The position numbers and the translations under genes are program-made. Under the pieces are notes generated by a model. That model did not search any database, had not been told where the DNA came from, and was given only the letters and a program-made list of their open reading frames with translations. Shown here piece after piece: positions 1 through 11,200 of a stretch of DNA of 64,000 nucleotides. The stretch comes from Yamadazyma tenuis (lineage: Eukaryota; Ascomycota; Pichiomycetes; Serinales; Debaryomycetaceae), in assembly GCF_029203305.1 (NCBI RefSeq), contig NC_089467.1, positions 620,001 to 684,000 on the forward strand, given 5' to 3'. How positions within the stretch are numbered: position 1 is the first letter of the stretch; the number at the start of each line of letters is the position of its first letter.

Positions 1-859
1 GCTGTTTAAAAGGAGGCAAGGTGAGGTATCCGTACGGATCATCTTCAATGATGATAAAGTCATATTTTTCAGCCAAAGCATAGATTTTCTTCCGGAACTC
101 GAGAGACTGGGTTAACCCAGTGGGATTTTGCCCAGTGGGAATGGTGTACAATGCCTTGGGCTTTTTCAACCCAGGCTTTAAAGTCTCCCAGTTTTCCAAC
201 AAATCGGTCAAGTATTCAAGATCGATACCTTCACTGTCAGAAGATACCTTCAACTTGATAGGCACTCCAGTTGCACCTGTCTCGCGGATCATCATTAAGG
301 ACGGAGTGAAGGTGAACTCTTCCATCAACACCACATCATCTTTGTCCAAAACCAGGTCCATGCACTTTAAGATCCCATCACCGGCACCAGTGGTCAAGAT
401 GGTAGACCAGTCAGAATGAGCAGGAGGATGAGTTCTGGTGATGAAATCTTTGGTGAACTCTAGCAATTGTTCCATTCCATTCCAGTGGGAGTATTGGAGT
501 CCTTGGCGAATATCAATCAAGTTTTTGTCGGTACCAATTTTAGCGATCTCCACCTTTTTGGTAGACTCAGCTTGCACGTCTAACTTTTTCAAATCCTTGG
601 ATAAAGCTTCCAACGACCCATTGGAATGGGTCAATTCAAACTGTTTCTGGAATGGATAGTCAGCCACACCCACAGAGATGGAATCGACCGGAAAAAACCC
701 GACATTGGGCATACCTCCACTCATGTAGAGTGGTTCCTTGTGAGGAATATAACCATGGGGGGCCCCTTCGGTTAGGGCAGTGGCAAAGTGGATCTTTTTT
801 CTACCGGCAGCTCTTTTGGAGATCAAGTGTTCCAACGAGTATTCGGAACTAACAGTCAT
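1..859 (-). CDS. ARO8: Aromatic amino acid / 2-aminoadipate aminotransferase, ARO8-type (3' end cut by window)
   Basis: PLP-dependent fold-type I aminotransferase; the Aro8 family transfers amino groups between aromatic amino acids or 2-aminoadipate and 2-oxo acids in Phe/Tyr/Trp and lysine metabolism. About 286 residues are visible from the ATG whose complement lies at 857-859. The start reads MTVSSEYSLEHLISKRAAG, followed by a stretch with YMSGGMPNVGFFP typical of this family, then the substrate and cofactor region ending in TIPTGQNPTG and IIIEDDPYGYL. The PLP-binding lysine lies beyond the left edge and cannot be checked. The N-terminus has no obvious targeting signal, so a cytosolic enzyme is likely. 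It could be the ARO9-like paralogue rather than ARO8; the family is secure, the paralogue less so. Confidence 0.85.
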   Translation of the reverse strand, partial: MTVSSEYSLEHLISKRAAGRKKIHFATALTEGAPHGYIPHKEPLYMSGGMPNVGFFPVDSISVGVADYPFQKQFELTHSNGSLEALSKDLKKLDVQAESTKKVEIAKIGTDKNLIDIRQGLQYSHWNGMEQLLEFTKDFITRTHPPAHSDWSTILTTGAGDGILKCMDLVLDKDDVVLMEEFTFTPSLMMIRETGATGVPIKLKVSSDSEGIDLEYLTDLLENWETLKPGLKKPKALYTIPTGQNPTGLTQSLEFRKKIYALAEKYDFIIIEDDPYGYLTLPPFKQ

Positions 860-1221
860 TTTAGAGTTGGTGAAATTGTGTGGTTTTTTTGCGGGATGGT
901 TACGTTTTATACCCTGCTTGATTTCTAATCCATATACGGCTCTTATCTGTGCCACACTCGCAGGGGTTTTTTCCGACCGCACCGCGCACGACGAACACTT
1001 TTCCCACACTGTGGTTGTTAAACTGGGGCTTAGGGCGAGGGGAGATGGCGGTGAGGCGATGTGGGTGTCGACGAATCGGCCCCATCTACGGCTACTCACT
1101 CCCGCAACCTGGGACCATTTCAGTCCCTGACTCGTTGTCCACTACTTATTCCCGTCAATCTCCTATTATGCATTAAAAGTAACTATACGCGGTGACATTA
1201 TTCCCGATTGATCTGCACCCT
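860..1221. other. Intergenic: ARO8-type promoter and TUB4 3' flank
   Basis: Both neighbours are on the minus strand, so this stretch is the promoter of the aminotransferase and the terminator region of TUB4. Short open frames here have no recognisable content. One TGACTC core (1128-1133), a six-base match to the Gcn4 site lacking the last base, lies about 270 bases upstream of the aminotransferase start; this is weak evidence for amino-acid control. Confidence 0.4.
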
Positions 1222-2761
1222 TCACATCATTTCATCCACTTCAAGCAAATCGTCCTCGAGAAACTCCATCGCCTGACACGCCTTATACTCGTCTATTACA
1301 CTCAACACATGTTCTTTACATTGGTTGAAGTTGTCTAGTACCCGTTCTCTCTCACTGTTCTTATCACCCACCGTATCGGCATCGATGTACGAGTTGATAA
1401 ACGCTCCCCTCTTGGCGAGAGCATCGTACTGTTGAAGAATCTTGATGAGAAACGGCACCATCGACGTGTTGTTTGAGATCAGAAGCCCGTTGAGGTTCTT
1501 ATGTTTGGAAGTGTGGGTACCGTACATAAAGGGAGATTTCTTCCCGTTCACAACGCTGATGGACGAGGGCGTCCACGGCACAAACTCGAGTCTTTTCAAG
1601 GCCTTGAGCTTCCCTTTCCTTATTTCGTCTTGGTTCAAGTCCGACCCAATTAAGTAGGTGAACATGGATATGTACTTCGGCTTGGTGGTACCGATCTTAT
1701 TCATCTTGTACTTGTCATCGAGTAATTCTAATATTAAGTCGTATTCGTTCATGTTAGATAAATGCGGTTTGGAAGATCCCAGATGGAAGGCAGAGAGGTC
1801 TGCAAATGGAGCGATGGATGCGGATAGGAACTTAAGTTCGGGAACCGGAATCAAGCTCGATAAGATGGATTCGTACGACGTGTACATGTAGCCGGGAAAC
1901 CGGATGGGGTTGGATATACTGGCAATCACATAGGAGATCAATTTGTTGGTGGTGTTGAAGGCATTATTGCTGTTTTCAAATTGAAGGTCTGACGTCTGGG
2001 ACAAGCCAAACACGTCATTTTGGATTTTATTGAGCGAATCATTATCGAAAACGGTGGTCCAGTCGCTGCAGTCAATCAAACGATCCAACGTCAATAACGT
2101 ATTATATGGCTGGACAATCACATCGGAAGTCTTTTCGCTCGAAGGAAATATCAGCGATGTGGTAATGAGCTTTTTGGCCCCAAATCGATCGTTAAGTTCT
2201 TCTAACAAGTATGACCCAACCCCGGATCCCGTACCTCCTGCCACGCTGTGAATGACTTGAAATGTAGATAAGTTCTCGCACCTATCAGACTCTCGATCTA
2301 TTATTTCGAGGAGTTCTTCCACGTGCTGTGTTCCGTAGGCGTACCCCCTCAGCCAGTTATTGGCGGCTCCATCTCCCGTCTCACTCAAATGGATATTTCT
2401 GGGATTGAACATGGGGAATCCATTGGTGGCTCTCTGAATAACAGATGGTTCCAAGTCAATCAAAACAGACCGGGGCGTATACTTTCCGGAGTCCGACAAT
2501 GTAAAGAACAACTCGGCTCTATCTTCTCGGTGGTTTGTGGTGCCGGCTCTTTGCCCATCGAATTCGGGTTGTTCTTGATCTTGTGGGTAGGGCGTTGAGG
2601 TTCCGTCAGGCAAAAGCCCATGCTCCAAGGCCAATTGCGACCAGAACTGGGTTCCTACTTGGTTTCCACACTGGCCTGCTTGTATAGTGATGGTCTCACT
2701 ACTTATGTTAGTACTTGACTTTCTGTCGAGGTGTTTGAGTGTGTATCACATACCCTGGCAT
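1222..2761 (-). CDS. TUB4: Gamma-tubulin, two exons (exon 1 2754-2761, exon 2 1222-2698)
   Basis: Gamma-tubulin nucleates microtubules at the spindle pole body as part of the gamma-tubulin small complex. The unspliced frame lacks the start of the protein. An 8-base first exon (ATG CCA GG) joined across a 55-base intron gives MPGETITIQAGQCGNQVGTQ, which matches the conserved gamma-tubulin N-terminus exactly in register. The spliced product is 494 residues, within the range of yeast gamma-tubulins (about 470-500). The tubulin nucleotide-binding signature GGTGSG lies at about residues 157-162. The C-terminus is acidic (LEDDLLEVDEMM), as in fungal Tub4. Downstream on the same strand is the aminotransferase gene. 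Identity and splice model are both strongly supported. Confidence 0.96.
2699..2753 (-). other. Intron of TUB4
   Basis: The 55-base intron has donor GTATGT, a perfect TACTAAC branch sequence at 2707-2713 and acceptor TAG. The branch adenosine lies only about 9 bases from the acceptor. Splicing restores the reading frame and the conserved N-terminus of gamma-tubulin. Confidence 0.95.
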
Positions 2762-2945
2762 CTTATATGTTTTCAAATTTGTTTTGATTTCGCACCGCGT
2801 TTCTTAAAAGTCAAAAAGCTCAACCAGAAAATAGTAAAAGTACGGAAAATACAGGAAGAAGAGGACACAACCACTTAACCTCCAGCTGAATGGTCTTATA
2901 CATCAAAAGCGTTAAGTGTTGTTGACCACTGAAAAAAAAAAACAT

Positions 2946-3018
2946 TGGACGAGACAGGAATCGAACCAGTGACCTTTTGCATGCAAAGCAAACGCGCTAC
3001 CAACTACGCCACACGCCC
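2946..3018 (-). tRNA. tRNA-Ala (anticodon UGC)
   Basis: A 73-base cloverleaf without intron. The acceptor strand begins GGGCGTG and carries the G3:U70 wobble pair that marks alanine tRNAs. The anticodon stem TTTGC/GCAAA closes a seven-base loop with anticodon TGC. The T loop is TTCGATT and the discriminator base is A. The T stem has a U51-U63 mismatch, also present in the second tRNA-Ala of this window. A poly(T) tract on the minus strand just beyond the 3' end (A-run at about 2932-2942) serves as the Pol III terminator. Confidence 0.95.
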
Positions 3019-3383
3019 AAACTTTCGAAGTTCAGCGACCGTCCGCAACCTGTAGATACATGGGATGTGTATTCACCAATATTGATCAAGTATCCCAGTA
3101 TAGTAGATTCTCCACCCACGAAACATTCTCTCCCACTTCACCTACGCCCAATTATATCTAAAATTATATTGAAGGTTACCAACCATAATACACAAGTTAT
3201 ATAGAACAGAAAATCAAGATTCCAAAGGAAAACTGCCCTGCAGCAAGCACTTAAAAAAGGCACGAAATAGTAAGAGGAAAAAGGTATATTATGATCAGTG
3301 AACCACGAAACAGGATTTTACTGATGGGTAGTTAAGTTTTTTGATGAAAAGGTTTTGGCATAAAAGCATTAATGTTTCAGAAC
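3019..3383. other. Intergenic: 3' flank of the Op4-like gene and 5' flank of tRNA-Ala
   Basis: A/T-rich sequence between the tRNA 5' end and the stop codon of the Op4-like gene. I see no supported gene or clear regulatory motif in it. Confidence 0.4.
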
Positions 3384-4352
3384 TTAGTGAACATAAGATC
3401 TCTTCTTCTTTCTGCACACACCAGTGCTTCCAGTAGGAAGTGGAATGTCGCTGATAGGAGTGGTGGTAATAGAAGCCACGGTGGTGGCACTAGTGATAGC
3501 AGAAGTAACACTAGAACCGTCACACTTTCCGAAAGCTGCAGCCAAAGCATTAGTGATAATAGTGTCGAAAGTACCAAGGTTCAAGAAAGCCTTGATCAAG
3601 GATGGAATCAACCCAGAGTCCAATAAATCGGCCACCAAAGAAGAAAGAGAAATGTCATTGTCTTCAATCAACTTCTTGATTAAATCGGCACCAAATGAGT
3701 AGAAGGCAGGATCAACAACCAATGCTTCGACAACTTGGTTAGCCAAACCAGAGTCCTTCAAAGATTCCATCAAACTCGTCAAGATTTCTTCTTCGGATGC
3801 TCTTCTTTGAAGAGGGGCCATCTTTGGAGTAATCTCAACCATCATGTATTCTCTTCTGAAAAGACCCTTAATGTAATCACCAATCTTGTCAGCCAAGTCA
3901 CTAATGTAACCCAAGGCCAAACTGTAAATTTCAGCATAGAAGTTACAGTCACTGATCAAGTCTTGAATCACACTTACAGCCAAACCAGAGTCGTTCAAAG
4001 CCTTCAATAAAGTGTCGATGTTAATGTAATCGTTCTTGATCAAGTAAGAAATGGTGTTAACAGCAATTGGTTCCAAAGTAGAGTCGTTGATCACGTACTC
4101 GAGGATTGGAACCGCCAAGTTAGTGTCCTTAATGGCAGTCAAAACATCCGTAACAATTTGACTTTCTCTCTTGGACTTTTCTTCGGCAGCCAAACCGTCT
4201 CTCTTTTTCACATAGTCGTTAATGTTGGCAACAGACTCTTGCACCATGGTGATTTCCCTGACCGACAAACCTGAGTCCACAGTTGTGGGGGCAGCTTGCA
4301 CGCTTATACCACAAGCTAATATCAAAGCAAATAAGAATGTGAAAAGTCTCAT
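3384..4352 (-). CDS. Secreted Op4-like helical-repeat protein with dibasic processing sites
   Basis: The protein has 322 residues. Residues 1-20 form a clear signal peptide ending in SVQA. Dibasic (Kex2-type) sites follow at KR 50-51, KR 61-62, RR 166-167 and RR 183-184. Two related helical blocks (about 66-160 and 187-270) share a recurring pattern of leucine-rich helix, DSGLA or DTNLA, and V/I-rich helix. The C-terminal part is Ser/Thr-rich (about 280-310) and ends KKKRSYVH, with no hydrophobic GPI tail, so secretion rather than anchoring is expected. It resembles the fungal secreted Ala/Leu-rich proteins typified by Candida albicans Op4; that assignment rests on overall architecture and is moderate. 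Molecular function is unknown. A TATA element (4406-4411) lies about 55 bases upstream, and two Mcm1-type sites further up suggest mating- or cell-type-linked control. Confidence 0.7.
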   Translation of the reverse strand: MRLFTFLFALILACGISVQAAPTTVDSGLSVREITMVQESVANINDYVKKRDGLAAEEKSKRESQIVTDVLTAIKDTNLAVPILEYVINDSTLEPIAVNTISYLIKNDYINIDTLLKALNDSGLAVSVIQDLISDCNFYAEIYSLALGYISDLADKIGDYIKGLFRREYMMVEITPKMAPLQRRASEEEILTSLMESLKDSGLANQVVEALVVDPAFYSFGADLIKKLIEDNDISLSSLVADLLDSGLIPSLIKAFLNLGTFDTIITNALAAAFGKCDGSSVTSAITSATTVASITTTPISDIPLPTGSTGVCRKKKRSYVH

Positions 4353-5292
4353 AGTATTCTTAGTTAAAACTGGAGGATATTATCTGAAGCAAAGAATTGT
4401 GTCCCTTTATATTTGAAGCAGCAGAAAGGGACGGCAAAATAAGAATTTCCTAATGGATATTGTTTTGGTGGAGTCAATTAGTTTACTGCCTAAAGCAGAA
4501 ATACTGGGTCTCCATTCACTAGCAGCTTATTATACTTCCTCACCCAGCAGCGAAAAGATGCAAATTACTTTACCTATTTGGGAAATTGTCAACCTCACAT
4601 TACTTTTCCTGTTAGGGAAATTTGTTTAAAGTCTTATTTGCCTAATACTAAATGCGGAAGTTTCTATAATAAACCTCTATATCTTTACCCTATATGTGAA
4701 CAGACTCGAATTCTCCAACTATACAGACATACACTAGCTTCTTGCACAATGGCGTCACATACCATCCAATTTCACCTGCGTCGTGGATATGTCCAAATGG
4801 TTTGGAATCTATTTACTATTGTCAACAACTTCTTACCTTTTTGAGATATGTGCCGTATACTGCTTTCTCCAACGCCAGAGGCCTCGAGGAAGTGAGTTCG
4901 TATAGCAATCCCAAGTCTTCATTGCGTGGTCCTACCAATGGTTATGTTGTCGAATGTGATAAGAGATCCTCGTCCATTATTTTACGTGCGTCGATTTGCG
5001 ATTTTCACATTTTGCAGCTCGTTAACCAAGAGAAGGCCCGTTTTTACTTCAACTTGAACAAAACTCTAAAATCTGCCAGCAGAAAATACACTTTACACCT
5101 CTAAATCGGTGATATTCATTACCGCTTGTTTTCTCGTCTCTACCACTTATGCCCATTGAATGTCAGCTACTTTTCAAAACCTCATCCCCAGGCGGCGGAT
5201 GGGTCGCGGAAATGACGGCCTCAAAAATTTCGAAATTTGTTAGGGAATAGCGGTGTGGTCAATACATTACTACATTCTCCAGAACCCGCAAC
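4353..5292. other. Divergent intergenic region, Op4-like / FMP27
   Basis: Divergent promoter region of 940 bases. It holds a minus-strand TATA element (TTTATA at 4406-4411) for the Op4-like gene and two palindromic CC..GG boxes (4570-4620). A 120-codon open frame at 4742-5104 has no recognisable domain and unconvincing composition, and I do not call it a gene. Confidence 0.5.
4570..4620. promoter_or_regulatory. Two Mcm1/MADS-box type sites
   Basis: TTACCTATTTGGGAAA (4570-4585) and TTTTCCTGTTAGGGAAA (4604-4620) both match the Mcm1 consensus DCCYWWWNNGG, the first on the plus strand and the second on the minus strand. They are about 34 bases apart, close to three helical turns. They lie about 220-270 bases upstream of the Op4-like start. 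Confidence 0.55.
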
Positions 5293-8200
5293 ATGTCGAA
5301 TGTGCTATATTGGGCTTTGTCCATATTATTAGTCTTGTACCTTGCGGTACTATTTGCTATCAATAGATTCCCTAATATCACCATCAAATCACTTGGGTTT
5401 TTCTCTCTTCGAGGAATAATCATAGAGACTCCTCATAAGATCATCAGAATTAAGAGACTAAGATTAAGGGTTAATTTTTTCCGAGGGAAGGATTCTCCAT
5501 TGAAGCTCTTCAACTTGGAGGTTTTTGGTGCCGAAGTCAAAGTTCTTTGTAACGATAAGCCTAATGTTGTGAATGAGAAATTGGCTAAACAAGCACCATT
5601 TGATCTTGAAAAGTTCTTGAAATTGACCTTGCTGAAACGTATATACGAGATTATCTTCTACTACCTGCTCCTTAATCAAGTTCATGTTCTTTTTTACAGG
5701 TGCTCAGTGCATCATGAAGAGGTTGATAAGAATGTTAGATTGCATATCGATTATGCTAAACTTGAGAACACCTTGAGGTATGACGGTCATAACTCATTGA
5801 CATTATTAGTCTTCAACGGATTCTTACATGAGCTCGAGGATCATGATAGGATCCAGATCTTTAGGAATGTGGAAGTCATTTTGGGCTGTGATGCTATTTT
5901 CAATTGCCTGATGAATCAAGCTGATGTAATGGAAGCATCTTTAACGAATTTTTCGTTGGTGGTTTCGCTTGGTAAGGCACATGTACCACTAGACCATGTG
6001 AATTTCGCTCCCAAGGTGAAGGGTAAGGATTCGCAACATCACCCAATCAGTAAGGAACAAATCCATATACTAAGACAGTTTTGGAAAATATTCAGTGAAG
6101 CAAGATTATCATTAGAAGAATTCACGCTTTCGCTGGGGCCTTGCTTGTTGCAAGTTGCCACTTTCCAAGCGTCATTGACTCATGACTTTACTGAGGAGGT
6201 AGGGAAGAATCCTATAGCTGGGTTTAATATTCATGTTACTTCGTTGAAGCTATTTGAAGCCGAAACCAAATGCTTCGAATTGCCTGCTGTTGCTTGTAAT
6301 TTCGAGGCCAACCCATTTGGCCTTCTCGAAGGAATTGAAAACTCTCACCATGAAGAATTGATCAAAGAAGTGTGTTCTTCACTGGATATCAAGTTTAACT
6401 TGACAGTCACCAATCCTACGGTTGACCTTTACCATGATCAGCTTATAATGCTTCAAATACGAAACAGAACCAAGCAGAGAAAACCACAGATGACCAAGGT
6501 TAACTTCATGAACTTTCTTCTTGCCTTACATAAGGTCTCTACCAAGATTGTTATTGTCGATACCAAAATCATAATTCATCTCCCGGCGTTTGGACTGAAT
6601 GAATTCCATAGAGAGGCAAAGCTGAATCTTATATTGAAGTATACAGTGGATTCGCTAGTGCAGAGGTTCGTCACAACAGACTTGTCCAAGCTGTTGTTGG
6701 AAGGCAAAGAGTCTAAGCAGCAACTTTTTGGGTTGTTCAAAATCAAGAACTTCAAGGCCAATTTATTGGACAATGTCATCAACGTGTCAAAGTGTAATCT
6801 CCTTGCTGTATACAACATAAATGAAAGGGACGTGTCATTGAAGATGAACTGCAAGCGGTTGAGAATGAAATCTATTAATAGTGCCATTTTCCATCTTGTG
6901 AGAGATAGGCGAACCAAGAGAATCATTTTGGACAATCAGTTATACAACGACCTTATGCTTGTACTGAAGGAGAATAACCCTTCAAAATGCGCTGCGGTAG
7001 ATGATGGCCTATACTATGAACTTTTTGAGATGCTTCCTCCTATTATTAATCATTTAAAGGTTGAAGTGAACGAAGTTCATGCTGACATGATCTGTAAAGA
7101 TGGGTTACCTCTGCAAATTTATACAGATCCTGCCACCCAACAACAATACGACTTGAAAGACTACGGAAGAGGTGTATCGTTGAAGTTGAACCATGCTTCA
7201 TTAAAATACAAGAAGGATAGCGAAGAAGTGTTCTTCAAAGTTTCAGAGCTCAACTGTTTCACTCTTAGTGAGCTTGATTTGGATTATGTGTTAGATTTTG
7301 ACATTGTTTCAGCGTACTCTAATGGTAAGGATGATTTCAGTGATGTATCCAGTTTAGAGTCCATTGCGTTAGCAGCAACAGAAGAAGATGAGTTGAGGAA
7401 AGTAAAGCAGGTTTTCAAGATTTCTGAAGTCGAAATCAACAACATATCAAACAAGCAAAGGGACAAGAACAGGCTCTCAGTGAGAATTCCTGAAATCGAA
7501 GGTAGAGTGGATATATTCTTTGCTTGGTGTTCCATTTACGCTATCAGTTTAATCAAGGCATTCAAGCCAACGGTTGAAAGAGTGTGTTCCAAGGAGAAGA
7601 TCAAGTCTATGATGGGAGTCACAGACAAGAAGTTGAAATTAGACATTTTCGTTCAGGTGATAGCCATTGTGACCAGACTTGCAAACCTGGTGGATGTTCT
7701 CACTGAGTTTGATACTCTCCTTGTACGTGATGCTTTAGAAAGCAAATCCTTAGAGTTCAAGTACGCTAGATGCTACCTCGTACATCCAACAACCAAACTT
7801 TGGGCTAGATTCTTGACCATAAAGAATTCTTTTGTGGCAGTGAATGCTGTCATCGAGAACGAAGATGCTTTCGAAGTCGCCTGTAAAGGTATTAGGCTCA
7901 ACATTCCACATGGGTTCCTTTTCTATTCTGTGATTGATAATGTCGTAACCTTTGGGAAGGCCATCAAGCAAATTAGTAACAATTTCAAGAATTTTTCCAA
8001 AGGTGTAATGGATTTTGGGGTGCTACCACAAGAAGCTAGGGGAGCTTTCCACGTTCCCACGGTTAATATCAAAACGGATAATTTTGCAATGACTTTGGAA
8101 AATGATCCCTTCGAAAATGAACTTTCATACATTTTAGAACTTGGAAAGGTAGAGCAGAATCTCAGAACCAAGAAATATCAATTTTTTGAAAAGCAAGCAA

Positions 8201-11200
8201 AGGTTATCATGGATAACACGCTTGACCTGAAAATAGGGTTGCACTTTACTGATTCTCCTCTTTCTACCAACAATGTCGCAACCAATTCAAAGAAACAAGC
8301 AACTCCTATCAACTTGGACTCTGAAATATCTAGGTCGAACACAAATGATACTCACTTATTGTCAGATGAAGAGGCAAAGAAGAGAATCGAGGAAGCACTT
8401 TACATTCTTGAAAGAGAGCTCTCCACTTCATGGTATTACAAGTTCAAAAAATTCCGGGCTACGAAGATCCAGAATTGGAGTAAGAGACTCGAAAGAGGAT
8501 GGGGAGTTGAAAAGGTTAACGATAAGATCACCGATAAGTTTGATATCATGAACTACCTTCCAGGCCCCCTTCTAATGGGGTTGATATTTAAGAGCTTGGA
8601 TTTGACTGTAAGCAAATCAACAATCCCAGATCTCGATAAGTTTTTGTTTGAGTACGGTAAGGGACAGCCAAAATTGGATTATTCGATTTTATTGCCTGTA
8701 CATCTTTTGCTAAAGAGTGCAGCAGTGTTTGCGTTCTTAAAAGATTATTCGCTTCCGCTACTTTCGTTCCCAGCAAATGATGATTCTACCAAACCAGCCT
8801 TCCAACTTCAAGGTAACATGGTAATAAATGAGAAGTTAGTTCACCGGAAGGAAGAGATGAGGCAGATTTGGGTGCCATTTTCCCCACCAATGGCCCCTAA
8901 GGTCAATGAGGATAGCTTTTACTTCGTCTCAGTCACCAGAACCTTGACACCTGTGAAGTTCATGGTTGACTTGAACTGTGATATTGACACCGAACGTGCG
9001 GCTATGATCAGTTGGTGTAAATCTTACCAAGGAGCACTTCTGGCTGCTATGTCGGCAGTCGATAACTTCACCAAACCCAAGATCGATGACAGTCCCTTAG
9101 GATGGTGGGATAAAACTGCCCTCACCTTGCACGGTCAAATGGTATTTAATATTCCCAACGAGTTGTGTTTCCATATGAAGTCTTCAACTAATCCCTACGA
9201 GATGACTGGTCGAAACGCTGGGTTTGTGTTTTGTTGGAAGAATAATGTTGTTCTCAAAATCGATGGTGTTCACTCCAGTAAAGAGCTCATCACATTGAAT
9301 AGTGATGTGTTTCTTTTGGCAGTACCCAACTATTCCATGGCTGAGAAGCGGTCGTGGAGTTTATTCTATGATGAAGTTACCGAAGCGGTTCCAGATATCG
9401 AGTCAGAAAGTAAAAAGTTCCAGAAGAAAGTGATGAGCTTATCATCGGACGAAAGAGTGCAGTGGACTTTGGGGCTTCTTTTCGAGGGAAACCAAAACCA
9501 TTCCTCCAATCTTAGTGATAAGGAAAAAAGAACCAATACTTTCATTCCACATTATGACGTGGTAGTGACAGGCCCCAATTTTGACTGGCATCCCGACTCT
9601 TATAAAGGGTACAGATCAGAGTATATTCATTTGGCGATTTCGGTCAAGTCAGTATCTAGAAAGGGAAACTCATCCAACAGAATCCATCTAACTCCTTTAA
9701 CAATCAATTACTTTCTCTACTGGTGGCATACTATCACAGAAGCTATTTCACTTCCAATAAGACAAGGACCTTTGTTTGACGATCAACTAGATGAGACTGG
9801 CCAAGGCAACTCTAGTGCCAAGACCAGCACTCACCTATTCACAGTGAAATATCAGTTGATTTTTGAACCACTCACCGTCTCACATATGCTTATGCATTCA
9901 TCGGGAGAGAAAGGCAATCAAGTTGCATTCTCTGGTATAAAAGGTAAAGTGGGAAGATGTATTTTAGATCTCCACCAGAGAAAGGAAGTCTTGACCTATG
10001 TTAATAACAAACTTGATATTAAGAACCAAATTTTGCACTTGAAGATGAACCAAGCAGAGATTATGTTCAAAGAGGCAGATGTGAGGATTGTCAATGCCAT
10101 CTTCCCAGATCGGTCGATGCAATCTCAATTGGATCGGTACCTTTTTGGAACCAGTGACTCTTCTTCAGGAGACACCAGCAATGATAACAGTGCACAAAGT
10201 AGTGGTCAGTTCTTGAACTGGGTTTCAGGTTTGGATATCCAAGGAGAAGATTTCTCGTGGTTAGATCAGGAGGATTTCACTGAACTTGAAATAAGAGAAG
10301 TGTTATCTCCCTATCCAAAGGTCACCATTCTACCATTTTTCTTCACTCCTAATTTCACCTATGTTCGAGAGTTTTCGTTACAAGAAGAAGGTCCTTACCC
10401 ATTCGGCAAGGAAGACTCTCACAATTGTGAGTTGGGCAACGAAACTCCTGCGGATACTCAAGGAAGACTTCTTTCCAATAGACTTGATGGTATCAGGTCT
10501 GAAATCGACATAAATGAAGATCTTTTGGCCAATTTAAAGGGAACAGAGCATCAAGGTGAAATTGATGCTGCAGTCGCAGATCAGATATTGACAATACAGA
10601 AAACAATTGATGAATACAAGGAGAAACAAGATCTCGTGGAATCATTATACGAAAGAATAACCGGAAAAATTGCTCCTGGAGAAGTCAGCCATGATGAGTC
10701 GTCTGCTTTGAGTGTTAGTAGGTACGACTCCAGGCAGTTATCTATTTATTCCAGCCACAAATCGTACGATGAAATGAAAGATGTTGAATTGTTGAACAAG
10801 CAAGCTAGTGAATTCCATAACAGATTCATTATCCACAATTTGCAATTGAAGTGGGGCAATAAAGTAAGAGATTTGTTTATGGACTACATGCAATATGGAA
10901 GTGAAAAGAAATCTGAAGCCTATTTCATGAGTAAGAGAGCAGTGGATTTGGTCGAGAGTGTTATCAACACTGTTCCAGAAGCATTCAAGCCAACAAAAGA
11001 ACAAGACGAATTTTGTACTGCCCGTTTGGAATGTGAAGATGTGATCAATGCATTTGACGATTACCTAGAGGATATTGACTCCGAAACCCAAGAAGCTGAG
11101 TACAAGTTCTTGGTGAAGTTGGTTAGCCCACAGATTCAATTGATTAGTCAGAAGGATCCTGAATCTACTGCGTTGGTGGTGTCCAAGGATTTGGAATTGA

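Noticed and set aside
1128..1133. Gcn4 site for the ARO8-type gene
   Set aside because: Only a six-base core (TGACTCG), about 270 bases upstream; too frequent by chance to call as a feature.
4742..5104. Open frame of 120 codons between the Op4-like gene and FMP27
   Set aside because: No recognisable domain, mixed composition, and it lies in a divergent promoter region; no plausible splice extension was found.
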